Assembly: GCA_905221605.1 (NCBI GenBank)
Contig: CAJNDS010000191.1
Span: 298,501 to 362,500 of the forward strand
Length of the DNA: 64,000 bases
Direction: 5' to 3'
Source: Symbiodinium natans
Taxonomy: Eukaryota > Sar > Dinophyceae > Suessiales > Symbiodiniaceae
Both the position numbers and the translations under genes were made by a program. Each line of letters begins with the position of its first letter. The stretch's first letter is position 1. Under the pieces are notes generated by a model that was given only the letters and a program-made list of their open reading frames with translations, was not told where the DNA came from and ran no database searches. This document shows, piece after piece, positions 24,491-35,955 of this stretch.

Positions 24491-24584
24491 GGGTTTAGGG
24501 TTTAGGGTTTAGGGTTTAGGGTTTAGGGTTTAGGGTTTAGGGTTTAGGGTTTAGGGTTTAGGGTTTAGGGTTTAGGGTTTAGGG
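24491..24584. repeat. Interstitial telomere-like array, 13 perfect TTTAGGG units
   Basis: One of the longest homogeneous arrays in the window, with no variant unit visible. Confidence 0.98.
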
Positions 24585-25340
24585 ACACTAGATTTTTATC
24601 CAGGGACTGCCAGTTTCTGATAGCTTTGGGGTTTACAAGGCTAAGGTGTCCAGGTTCCGGGGCGGCCAACAGGAGTCAGAGGCCTCAGTTTCACGCACCT
24701 GCCAAGATCTTGGCACAACTACCGCTTTCCTCTATGAGGCTGGTCCAAGAGCGAAAGCATGAAGGTTTCTTCTTGTCTCCCGCTAGCTGAACGGAAGGCC
24801 ACATTGCAGGGCATATCAAGGTTTACAGGGTTTAGGGTTTGGGTTCAGGAATTAGGGGCTGGGGTTAAGCAAGATTCGAAACCTTGAAGCCTGCGACCAG
24901 CTGGACCCTGTAGTGGCCGTTCCAACTTAAGGCCCACTCATAAACCCCCGTCAGAATGAAACACCGCCTGAAAACAAGATAAAACAAGACCCAGAAGACA
25001 GACCCTGATTTTCAGCAACCCTGCGCGTGCAAGGACTTCGCGCGGCCTGCTTGCAGCAGCCATCATGATGGTCCCGCTGGTATGCTCATTGCACTGGGGC
25101 TTGCCTTCTTCAGTGTTCTCCTGCACTTGGAAACACAGTCGTGACTGTGCGAAGCCAATTCTTGCGACCCGCAATGTCCCCCGAAACTAATTAAGCCCCA
25201 AGCCACCACAGACATCATGACATAACTTGCGCCTCTGGAACCCAATAGGCCTAGAAGCCGCAAACCCCAGGAGCCAAGTGCACCACTAATGCCTGAGATG
25301 CTTGCCACCAGCTACTGTGCCCACATTACCTCCAGATGCG
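24585..25340. other. No gene recognised
   Basis: Unique-looking text between a telomere-like array and a family A element. Confidence 0.5.
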
Positions 25341-25468
25341 CACCATCTCTTGGGACGTTTCCCATTCTTATCAGTCCTTCATAGGGATTATAATAGGGGG
25401 GGGGGGGGGGGTACTACAATCTCTATTCAGGAGCTGTTTGTATCAGGGGGAACGTCCCACACCATCTC
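25341..25468. repeat. Family A element (copy 4) with 9-bp target duplication
   Basis: The element at 25,350-25,459 opens TTGGGACGTTTCCC and closes GGGGGAACGTCCCA. It is flanked by CACCATCTC at 25,341-25,349 and again at 25,460-25,468. That is a perfect 9-bp direct repeat, the expected footprint of transposition with a 9-bp staggered cut. The centre contains a ~20-base G run. It has no coding capacity, so a transposase encoded elsewhere would be needed. Confidence 0.8.
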
Positions 25469-25625
25469 CTTCAGCATCGCCTCCCCACGCAGTGCTCCAA
25501 ATGTGAGGAACTCTGGGAAGGAGAGGAGGACGGCCGGCGTGACAAACATGTTCACAGCCATAGCGCACCTTGGGATTCGCATTTGGTTCAACGAAAGCTC
25601 CCTAATACTCTGCCGATTTGTACAG

Positions 25626-25686
25626 TAGGGTTTAGGGTTTAGGGTTTAGGGTTTAGGGTTTAGGGTTTAGGGTTTAGGGTTTAGGG
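25626..25686. repeat. Interstitial telomere-like array, TTTAGGG orientation
   Basis: Eight to nine perfect units. Confidence 0.97.
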
Positions 25687-26315
25687 TCTGCTGAATGTGC
25701 GAGTCCTACGAGGCTGAACCACGCATTTAAGGCTGCCGCAGGATCGCGATGAGGATGCCTGTCCGGCGCTAGCAACTTCCCAACTCTCAACATCCAAACT
25801 CTGCGTCTCACAGAGGAAGACTGGCAGCAGCCTACCTGAACGTGCTACTATGACCCTCGCTCTCGAACAGCGACCTGACTGTCTTGTGGATGATGCAGTC
25901 AATGCTTACACGCGGGCTTGGTAGTGAGGGAACTTGTGACCGTAGGCACAGAGTCGACGCACCAATCAAAAGCGACGCAAGAAACAAGCATAGAATCTGA
26001 GGATGTTCAGAAAAGCGCGCACGGCCACAGCTGTCTTGAAACATCTGAACTTGCAAACTCCTCGACTTCAAAAGCCGCCATGAACGGTCAGATTCAGTTG
26101 GGGGGTATTCCGAAAAAAACAAAATGTGCCCGTTTAAAGGGTGCCTTTATGGAGGATTCGGCGCTATCTCGGGTGCCTACATTAAACCCAGGCCGGAATT
26201 GTTCAATGTAAACCCACACAAGGGCACCCCACAGTTCGGCACCCGTAACTAAGTCCTGACAGACGTGCGATGAAAGGCTGAGAAGGCTAGGATCCCGAAT
26301 CCTAGCTGAAACGGA
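25687..26315. other. No gene recognised; possible family H relic
   Basis: At 26,108-26,200, ATTCCGAAAAAAAC, GTTTAAAGGGTGCC and GCCGGAATTGTT resemble family H pieces with weak inverted ends. Confidence 0.45.
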
Positions 26316-26358
26316 GGTTTAGGGTTCAGGGTTATCCTAAACCCTAAACCCTAAACCT
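26316..26358. repeat. Head-to-head telomere-like junction
   Basis: Two to three TTTAGGG-type units run directly into CCCTAAA units on the same strand (GGTTATCCTAAACCC at the turn). Confidence 0.85.
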
Positions 26359-26388
26359 TTAACTGGGTAAGAGGGAGGCAAGGGCCAG

Positions 26389-26451
26389 CCCTAAACCCTA
26401 AACCCTAAACCCTAAACCCTAAACCCTAAACCCTAAACCCTAAACCCTAAA
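26389..26451. repeat. Interstitial telomere-like array, CCCTAAA orientation
   Basis: Nine perfect units, about 30 bp after the head-to-head junction. Confidence 0.97.
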
Positions 26452-29400
26452 CGCCCCGAAACGCCTGAGTCCCAAGCCTTGCCTATGCTGAGGCAGTGGG
26501 ACTCTTGCAGCGGCAGCTGCTGCACTGACAATGAGCAGTAGCACAGGGTGAAGCCAGATCCCAAGATCACCTAGGGTTTAGGGTTTAAAGTTTAGGGCAG
26601 TTTTAGGTTGAAGATGAGTGGTTCTAGGCAATTCGGGGTTTTTTCGGGCTTCATGGTTAGTTGTAGGGTTTCTGACTGCTTGTTTGGTGCCCAGAATTGG
26701 CGTTTATTCTTTCTTTCATTCTCTGATTATTTCCGTTCTGCCTGTCTTTCTGTCTATCACAGGAACTCTTGATGAGTGAGTGAGTCGGGTGAGAAGCTTT
26801 GTTTCTTCTTCTCAGGGTGCAACAGCGACATGGAGAGCTCATCATCTACTTCTCTGCAGATCCTCTCTGAGGTTCAGGGCTTTTTGGGTGGGCAAGGCTT
26901 CTAGGACGCAGGGCTGCAGAACTTCCGCTGCGTTCGAAAGTGGAATCCGCCTCTGTCAAGTGATGGCTGTTGAGTTCAAGAACACCACTCGAAACCCTAA
27001 ACCGTAAACCCTAAACCCTAAACCCTAAACCCTAAACCCTAAACCGCACTAGACTTGGCATCCTTAGCTTCGGCTTTGTTGGCCATCTTTCTCTCTGTCG
27101 CGCTCCTTCTGGCTCGGCGCTCACGGACTACTAGGCCACCCCCTTCACTCCAAAACCAGCTTTGGGCAGGAGTTATCAAGCTCGGCCGCAATTACAACAG
27201 TCTCTCTAGGGTTTAATTAGGGTTTAGGGTTTAGGGTCTGCAGAAGTCGAGCGGCATGTCCGCTTCGCCGGATGGAGGCCTTGGGTAAACACACCAAGGG
27301 CTTCAGGATGTGTAGCGAGCCTACATCATTACCCGTAGAGTTACAAGGTGCCCAATTGGGGCTATGAGCAGTATCAGTATGATTCTCACTTACAAACAAC
27401 CCAAGATACATTCAAATTGCAAACCCTAAACCCTAAACCCTAAACCCTAAACCCTAAACCCTAAACCCTAAACCCCATTAAGGGCTGCTACATGGACAGA
27501 ACAGGAAGGGTCCTGGTGCCAACCTCTAGGCCATCCCTTTGGGTCCTTGCAAGTCCTAGTGTATTCCAAGAAAAGCTCCTGGTGACAGCTATCAGCTCGA
27601 CGAAAAGTAAACGAAACATGGAGTAGCAACGGATGATCACAATCATGTACCCCAAGTTGAGCTTTAATGAAAACTTGGACAGCCGGAGCTGCACAAACCA
27701 TCCAAGACCAAAAGCCAGAAAACTACAGCCTTGAATCAGACATAAGAAAAAACTCTAAATCCCCAAAGCAAAAGCTGCCATGAACTGGCTGAGAGGCTAA
27801 GGCCGCAGATCTGCCAAACCCTGACCCCCCAAACCCTCAAGAAACTAAAGCTCTGAACTCTACTACGGAGAAGCAGCCAGGACGCAAACTGTAAGCCTTG
27901 AAGCCCTCAACCCTCTTGCAAAAACACGGACTCCCTAGCATACCCTAACAGACTATAAAACCCTTAAGGGGCTCAACCCCCAAACCTTCAATCCAAGGGT
28001 CGGCGACAGCCTGCTTCAGCTCAGCACCCAGTGAGAGCTCTTCTTGAAAGCCTTGGCTCGCAAGTCAGCACCCGAAAGCCCCTTAAGGCCTAAAAGGCTC
28101 AGGACATGGATTTGGATTTAAAGGCTTTGAGCCCTTAAAGGAGTAGGGCTTCAGAGTGAAGCTTTCAGGCCCTTCGGGCTTGTAGGAGTCAATCTAACGC
28201 TCTCTGAGAGCAAATGGTTCCTCAAGGAGCGGGGAGGGGGGGAAAAGGGGGTGGGGATGTGTAATTGGTGCTTCAACCTGCCCAAGGTCTTCAACCCGAT
28301 GATTCTTTTTAATAGGGGTCAGAGGTCTAATTGCAGGGTCTATAGGGTTTGTATTCGGGCTTACAGAATCTTATACAGGCTTTATGGGGGCTTTGAGTGT
28401 CAAGACCGAGCAGCGGACCAGCAAAAAGAGCGAGTAGTCAAAAGTTAGAGCCATGAGCGTCGACTCCGACATGATCGGCACACCTGGGAAGGACAAAAGT
28501 CCACAAACCCTAAACCCTCAACCCCAAACCCTAAACCTTAAACCCTCAACCCTGAACCCTGAACCCTGAACCCTAATCTGCTTTTCTTGCATGTGACCCT
28601 CCGCGGCAGGGCTGAAGTTGCCACCGATCATGCCGGGCGAGTCAAAGAAAAATGGTGGACTGTGGGTGTTTTTAGAGTTTAGAATACTCCCAAGGCTTTA
28701 TCCAAAGGAGCCAAGTCAACTAGCCCACTGGGAGCAGGCCTACACCGCTTTACTCATCCACCTGCCCCAACGGGCCCCTAAATACTGAATAAGCCCTTCC
28801 AGATTCTTTAAGGTAATCGAGCCCCATGATCACGAAAAGGCCCGACCCCCCCGCCCTGCAGGAACGTAACTGTCCTGGGTCACAAACAACCCTAAGCACC
28901 CCTAAGTCTCAAACTCCTACAGTTCTCAACCTCTTCAAGACCTTCTTGCGTCCTTGGCACTTGTCGACATGACCCAGCCGGCTTCGGCTAGCCACGTCAA
29001 CGCCGCGAAGCACAAGGTGTTGGCGCAGAGCATGCAGAGCAGTGTGATCCTCAATGGAGTTCAGAGTCTGGTTTGGGGTCTTGTTTCCTTGGGCATTCCC
29101 CCACACCATAAACCCCGAACCCTTTTTCCATCTATTAAGAAGCTCCAAGCCCGAAACCCCCGAAACCAGGATTACCACTACTCGGGAGTCTAGCACAGGA
29201 GGCCCGCCCAAAAGGGCCATGATCCGAAAGAACCCGCCTCTCCATAACACCTCAAAACCAAAGCGATGGCCCCAGGTCCAAGCATCAGCATGAGACGCCA
29301 GGATTGCACCTGAGGGCGTCTGAAAAATAACGCATCAGATGTAACAGCCTAGCTTTCACATGTCATCTCGGGCCTTGGGAATTCAGAGTTCATATGACTC

Positions 29401-29626
29401 GGCCGGTTAATGACAGATGGCGGCTGCTTACTCACAGGCTGTTTGGTTCGGGGGTCGTGCCCTCAGGCGTCAACCACAAAACTTAGACCATGGCTCCTAA
29501 GTTTCGGAACCCCCCCCTCATCATCCTCAAAGAAACCATGCACAAGGCTCTGCGGCCATGCTTCGACCGAGGCCAACACGGCAAAGCCTGGGATGGGGTT
29601 TTGTGGCTAGGCTAAGGTTTAGGGTT
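26452..29626. other. No gene recognised; several telomere-like arrays
   Basis: Arrays at 26,993-27,047, 27,205-27,237, 27,420-27,476 and 28,500-28,575 are separated by unique segments. Frames of up to 113 codons overlap on opposite strands with no domain. Confidence 0.55.
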
Positions 29627-30330
29627 TGGGGTGTTTTTAGATGTTTTTAGGCGGGTGCGTGGGTGCGTGGGGGCGTGGGTGCGTTCGAGGGTGGGCGGGT
29701 GCATGTGTGGCTGGGTGCGTGTCTGTTTGTGTCTCCGTGTGTTTCTGTGGATCTCTGTGTGTCTCTGTGAGTCCCTTCTGTCCGTGTCTCTGTCTGTCTG
29801 CATCTGTGACGCCGTCCCCGTCTGCGTCTGTATCTGTGTCTGCGTGTGCTTTGCACATGTTTGTTGCAAGCCGAGCGATCGATGGGGAGACTGTGCATGC
29901 AGATGTGAGTTGTCGTTCCTGTATGTGCTCTTGCAAGCGCAGAGATGGAAAGATGGCGAACCCTTTCGGGGTCAGCAAGTGTGTGTGTGTGTGTGTCAGT
30001 GTAAGCGAAACTCACTCTGTCTGCCTGCCTGTCTGTCTTTGTGTCTGCCTCTCTGTTTCGTCTCTCTGTGTCTGTCACTCTGTGTGTGTGCGTGTCCCTG
30101 TGTGCATCTCTGTGTGTGTGTGTGAGTGTGTGTGTGTGTGTGTGATTACATATGCGTCTGTGTGTATGTGTGTGCCTTGTGCGTGGGTGCATGGGTTCTC
30201 CTGTGCGGGGGTGCGCGTGAGAACCCATCTGTGTTCATACGCGTGTGCGTGTGCACGCATGTGCATGTGCGCATGTGCGTTTGCGATTGCATATGCGAGT
30301 GCGAGTGTTGCGTGCGTGCGGGCGTGAGTC
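29627..30330. repeat. TG-rich degenerate microsatellite
   Basis: About 700 bp of alternating TG/TC text with GTGCGT, TGTCTG and pure TG stretches (29,980-29,995 and 30,111-30,143). Open frames of up to 228 codons here come from the dinucleotide bias and give Cys/Val/Ser-rich or Thr/His-rich nonsense. Confidence 0.95.
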
Positions 30331-32927
30331 TTATGGCCCTCTCTTTTTGCGGCTCGGACACAGAGTGGGATGCAAATGGGATTGCTCCTGGCCAGATCGC
30401 GTGCGGCGGACTTCGTGCCGTCGACCTTGCACTTTAGCCTTTAGGTAGTCATGGGATGAGGATGCAGCTGATCGAGGTCCTTCTTACGACAAAATGGCTT
30501 TCTAGTGAACGGCTTTTCATGACCACGACAAGCATCAGACTAGGCTTCCTCGACTTACAGACGGGAAAGAATCCCAAATGACAGAACAGCCAGCTTGTCG
30601 CTTGGGAGTGCTCCCTCGTTGAGTACTCGTTGAGTACTTTACATTAACGAGAGTAGCTTCGGAATACTGCACCTAAGGCTCAACAGCCCGAAGGCCTTGG
30701 GCCTTAAACACTAAGGGTCACTAAGGGTGACGTACTTCTAGGCCGCGAGTCTGTTCATCTACCCTGAAGCCCCTAATCCCGATAAGCCCTAAACATCCCT
30801 AAACCTACCGTCAGAGTTCCCGACCACAAAGGGAGCAATGCCAGCAAGGCCGATGTAGCTTATCGACGCCTGGCCTGAACAAAAGCAGTTGGGGGGGGGA
30901 CGTGGACATTGCTAAGGGTTTTTCATACCGAAAAAACTAGTTACAGGCTACCCACCCAGCATCTGAGATTGTATGATTGGGTTTGGGGGTTTAGGCTTTA
31001 GGGGTACATGTGTGTAAAGGATGTCGGGGCCCATAATTCCCAGACTCAGGCCTGTCATGCTCCTGATCTAGCACGCCTGATGCAATTGGCAATCTCTCCG
31101 ATGTGAATCTCGAGAGCAAGAACCTAAATACCCTTTCTGCAACCGGTTTCTATCCGCCATGTCACCTAAGCCCTTGCTTTCTACTAAACAATAACTCCTC
31201 AACCACAGCTCATGGAAACTCGGGTCGGGGCTTCAGTTCTTCGACTGGGGCACCTTTTCTGGGTTGGCCCTTACACCGAATGAACAGTGTTCATGTAGAG
31301 GGTCCCGCATAAACCCATATAAGCAAAAGCAGCCAACCGAGTTTTAATCCTCAAATGCGGCAGCAAGGCCTCCAGCAGCCGCGTTTCCCAAGAAAAGTGA
31401 ACCTCAGCAGCCACATGGGGGGCTTGATATTTAGAAAAAAGAAAAAGACCTGAGGCTCCTCTTCGGGGCAAGTTAGGGATGAAGCCTTGCTAACGCGCGA
31501 GGCACGCCAGGGATTTTGAGGTGTTTTTGTGGTTTTTTGTGGTTTTCTTTGCGGCGACTGAGGGTTTTTTGCTGTAGGGCTTTGGGTTCATGGCTGTGGT
31601 GGGCTTCAACTCACCGAAGGCGAAGGGAAAAACTTCGTGATTGCTGTTTTGAGTGCGCTTGCGCGCAGCTTCGGGATCAATGGCCCTGGCCAAGAACATG
31701 TTACCTATATCATGCACACACATTCACATACGTAAGGTTAATTGTCCTCGCATTGGTTCGAAGGAGTGTGATAGGGGGGAAGGGGTGGAGCCCCATGCCA
31801 TCGGATCTCCCCCAAGTATTCCAAGCTCGTCCGAGGACCCTTTTTAGAATCACGAAACGGGTTCGCACCCTTTTGCAACGGGACTTATCCGACTTTCACC
31901 TGGCCTCGTACCCCAAACCCTAACCCTTTGCCATCCGGACTACCCTCTACCCTCTACCCTGAACCCTAAACCATCTAGCCCCCCAACAGCTTCGGCCTGT
32001 ATCGCCTCAGCCTTACCCTATATTCGCTGCCCATGCCAAGTGTCGAAGCTCGCTGACTAATTCGTTCTCGGCGTTCCCCACCTCGGACTGCTTCTTTGGG
32101 GTGCATTTTTGCCGCCACGTTGGAGGACTGCCATTTGTGCAGGCTCATCCCCCCCTCCCGTTCCGCCCACCCAAGGCACCCGCAATGGCCTACATTTCAT
32201 GGTGGCCGCCGTACCGGGCCATAGCTTAAGGGTTTAGGGTTTAGGGTTTAGGGTGAGCGGCTCAAACTTTAGGCTGGTAGGCTGCAGCGTGTGTTGATTA
32301 TATTATCTCGGGGTTGATTTGTCAAAATAGGGTCGGAATAATTGCTAATGGTGTTCCGTTATGGTTCCTTTATAATTATACTATAATAAGCCCCAAACCC
32401 GATTCTAAATATCAAGGCCCCTATATTATACGGGGCAATGACGGCCAGCTCTGGCGAAAACAAACAGTCCTACCACACGCTCATTGTCACTGAAAAACCA
32501 TCCCTCAGCAAACCTTAGGTGGAGCAAAAATGTTTTCAACCCGGACTCAGAGCATAGACCTAAACCCTAAACACTGAACCTTGAGCCCTGCGAAACCCAA
32601 GAGGTGCAACTCTTCTCTTCGCGGCTTCGCGTTCAGAGTTTGGGGGGATGCTTTGTGGGTTCTTTTCAGCGGCCCGGGTTGTTTCGGTTCTCCTGGCCGC
32701 CCATGCTGGCACCGGATTTCGAGCTTAAAGGGTTTGACCTCTTCCGCTGCGAAAGCGAGGGCAAAGTAGATGCTTCGGGCACGCCCCTCAGCACTCGAAA
32801 TTTGTTGCCAGGGAGCCGTCTTGTTGATGGGAATCCCAATTCGCCGAAGCACGAGCATCGAAGATCTCCTGTGGCGGCTCAGAGGGCGAAAAGCGAAGGA
32901 GAGTCAGAAAGTGTACCGGACCTGTAA
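30331..32927. other. No gene recognised
   Basis: Unique text with small telomere-like patches (31,915, 32,228-32,255, 32,560). An AT-rich inverted patch around 32,290-32,445 (CGGGG and CCCCGTATAATATAGGGG-like words) may be another small foldback. Confidence 0.5.
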
Positions 32928-33024
32928 ATATGGGGCTTTACGATATTAAGGGTACCTTTTGGGGTCCTTATGATAAGGGAATCCTACTATTTGGGGTCTA
33001 TTTTAGGGGTCCCCGCCCCCATAT
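32928..33024. repeat. Short inverted-repeat element, family H-like
   Basis: It starts ATATGGGGCTTTACG and ends GGGGTCCCCGCCCCCATAT, with inner GGGTACC and GGGGTC words. A second similar segment lies at about 33,107-33,200 (GGGATACTCTTTGTGGGGG to CCCTTTTGGGAAATATCC). Confidence 0.5.
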
Positions 33025-33485
33025 CTAGCCCGGTATGAGGCCATGAGACGAAGATCCTTCACGGCCCCCGGTGTAGGATGCAAGCCTGATGGAGGTTGCC
33101 CCACCTAGGGATACTCTTTGTGGGGGTCCTAGAATTTAAGGATTGCAGATTAGACTATTTTGGGGGCAATAATCCGGGAGCCCCTTTTGGGAAATATCCT
33201 TTTTCAGAACAAGCACACAGTGTGCCATGGAAGTAGCAGCTCTGTCTGACAGCCCATGGCCGCCTGTCTGCGGAAATCAGCTGCGAGGCCACGTTCGGCA
33301 GGCCCTGCGCTGAGGAACTTGAAAACCGAATTGCTCGGTACATCTCTCTTGTTAAGCCCGAAAGCTTGGTCTGAAGAAGCAAGCTTTCGGGTTTAGGGCT
33401 CGACAAATATAGTCAAGTATCATGCGAGAGGTGTGTTTTCACGTCAAATTTTCAGAGAACTAATGACACGAAAGAGAATCGGACC
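33025..33485. other. No gene recognised
   Basis: Apart from the family H-like segment at 33,107-33,200, unique text without features. Confidence 0.45.
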
Positions 33486-33640
33486 CGTCCAAAGTGGGGC
33501 ACGTGAGGCAGGTGGGGCAAGTGTGGCCAATTCAATTAGCTCTTCCAAGCCAGCAAGTGGGGCAAGTGAGGCAAGTGGGGCAATGGCATTCCTGAAAGGC
33601 AATTGGCAAGTGGCGCAAGCATGGCAAGTGAGGCAATGAA
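33486..33640. repeat. 10-bp minisatellite, GTGGGGCAA/GTGAGGCAA type
   Basis: Roughly ten imperfect copies of GGCAAGTGGG-like units, interrupted by unique text. Confidence 0.75.
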
Positions 33641-34959
33641 CGATGGTGGTTACCGCGGGCGCTTCGCAATGAAAGGGCGCCCCTCAGTCACATCTAGACA
33701 CCCTGCTAGGACCGCGTCAGAGTGCTGTCTTGCTGCACGACTTAAGTTCTGCAAACGGCCTCAGCTGTATCTGCAAACCCGCACCCAAATCTGTAGAGTA
33801 GCCGTGCAGACAGCACCGAACCGTAGAGTCGTCGGAAGTAAACCCACACATCAAGGAAGCTTGAATTAAACAAATGCAGGCCCAACCGTCCTGTCCCTCC
33901 AGGCCAATGTAGCTGTCAACCTCCTGGGCAGCAGGAAAACAAGGGTCTCGGCAGACCCCACTTGGCAAACACAGCGCAAGACAGAGAGTCGCCCTTGGAA
34001 ACCTAATGTAGTGCGGACGCAGGCTGGTGGTGACTGCTGCACACAATTAGTCCGGGAGTAGGGTGTTCCAGCAACTCCTGAACTGCAACTCGCTTGTACA
34101 AAGCATGCAAGCTGGGAGCAATGTCATAAAGACCGCGCTCCGTCAAAAATTGCCTCAGTTGGCGCTCGGTGGTGGCGACATCAGTGCAGTCAGTCACATC
34201 ATGCCGCATCTGCTTCATAAAACAGGCTGCTTGAGCAAGCCAGTCTGGCTAGTGCTAGCATTGTATCTGACTGTTTCCTTTTTTTCAAGCGCGGACCTCC
34301 GATTGTTTCCCAAACCCTAAACCCTGACTTCAACTTATTGCTGCAAGGCATCTCTGTCTTTGCAGTGACCGCTGCCAGCAGTCCAGATTTCAGCAAGTCG
34401 AGCTGTTCAGCGAAACTGCCCTGCGGGGGCCAAACGTCTGCTGCAACGCGCGTATCATGGGTTTTGTCGGCACGAAGATACACCAGAAAATGAAGCGAAA
34501 AGTGCCTCCAAAGCAACCGACGACATGCTGCTGCTCATGGAAAGGGGCCTTGCTTCTAGTGAGCGCCTCAACTAAAACACTTGGAACCTTTACTGCGAGC
34601 AGGAAGGGTTGGCGTTGCAGGTGCGGAGGGGAGCGAGATCCTTCGACTGTGACCCCCCCCCCCCGGCCCCTGGCCTTGCCACAATCATGATGCAAGAGGC
34701 GGGGTGAGGGGGAGGCGGGGGCAGAGGAAGACAGAGAAGAACCCAGCAGTGCCCACGACCTTTGAAGTCTCAACCACAGCTAATACAGGGGTAGTTTTCC
34801 CTTAGGGTCCCTTCATAAATATACCATATTAACTCCCCCAAAACCCTGTTCTAATTCCTCGACAGCGCCGTGTGCTTAAGGACCCCGCAAGCCTCACGGG
34901 GCTGCTGTACCAGGATCACATCGCCTGAAAGGGGTAACTTGTGTGGATGAAGTGGGGGC
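33641..34959. other. No gene recognised
   Basis: One of the longer segments almost free of telomere-like words. Frames of 70-127 codons overlap on both strands, so no call is possible without transcript data. Confidence 0.45.
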
Positions 34960-35049
34960 TTCCGAAAAAATGGGTACCCTTTCTGGGGGTTCCCATAATA
35001 AAGATTAAGAGTATTCGGGGGCTATAGTAGGGGTACCCGATTTTGGGAA
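34960..35049. repeat. Family H inverted-repeat element with GGGTACCC arms
   Basis: The left end TTCCGAAAAAATGGGTACCC is an imperfect inverse of the right end GGGGTACCCGATTTTGGGAA (about 20 bp). Compare 17,599-17,691. Confidence 0.7.
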
Positions 35050-35140
35050 CACTCAATCAGGGGCAAGTAAGCTGTCCCAACTCGACCTCCTGCGAACAAC
35101 ATGCAGGTCAATGCAACGGGGATTGAAGTGGGCACGGTAC

Positions 35141-35240
35141 TATACTCCCCTTAGAACCTTAATAAAAATAATAGTCTTGATATCCTCTTGGGCTTTGTAT
35201 GAACAAAAATAAAAAAACAAAAACCCCCAAGGGGGATATA
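35141..35240. repeat. Family B element, copy 2
   Basis: From TATACTCCCCTTAGAACC to CCAAGGGGGATATA, sharing ATCCTCTTGGG and GTATGAACAAAAAT with the other two copies. GGTAC lies just before it and GTAC just after, but I do not count this as a secure target duplication. Confidence 0.8.
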
Positions 35241-35590
35241 GGGTACACTCAGCATGCAGTCAAGCGTCACTCCGGTGGCTCGTGGCCGAAGTACTGCCTC
35301 AGCCAAGATCAAGAATATTACATTTAGGGTTTTTTTTTAACGTGAACAAAAACCCGATTTTAGGGCTTTTGAACGTTAAGAAAACCCTAAAAGTTACAAT
35401 CGGCTTGAAATTTTCCGGCGCCGTCGCAGCTCCTCCCTGCACCACGAAAGAGGGGAGAAGAATCTGGGCCTTGCCCTCTTCTTTCAAGATCAACGGCGGC
35501 GTCTTGAAGCGTTTTAAAGTTTAGGAAAACCCCAAATACAAAGAAAAGGGCTCCTAAACCCTCTAAGCCCCCAAAACCCTGAACCAACGC
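35241..35590. other. No gene recognised
   Basis: Overlapping frames of 64-80 codons on both strands, with no domain. Confidence 0.45.
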
Positions 35591-35661
35591 CTAAACCCTA
35601 AACCCTAAACCCTAAACCCTAAACCCTAAACCCTAAACCCTAACCCTAAACCCTAAACCCT
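35591..35661. repeat. Interstitial telomere-like array, CCCTAAA orientation
   Basis: Ten units with one CCCTAA six-base unit near the end. Confidence 0.97.
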
Positions 35662-35802
35662 ATAATAAGCCCCCACGCCCCTAAACCACCTAGTGAACTC
35701 TTGCGCTCCGGTGCCGGAGGTGTTCTCGCGCGATGGCCGATGGGGAGCCAGCAACTTCGCTGTAGATCTTGGCCACGTGGTTTGGGGCTCATGAACTGAA
35801 TA

Positions 35803-35955
35803 TACATGTGTATGTATATATGTATATATATATATATATATATACATACTTATACATATATCTGTATATATATATATACATATATCTAGAAATATGTATA
35901 TATATATATATATATACATATGTGTGTGTGTGATTATATGTGTATATATACACAC
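35803..35955. repeat. TA-rich microsatellite
   Basis: TATATA and CATATG words with a short TG run at 35,920-35,931. Confidence 0.95.

Noticed and set aside
29631-30437. Cys/Val-rich and His/Thr-rich frames of up to 228 codons
   Set aside because: They are by-products of the TG-rich repeat, present in all frames with no domain.
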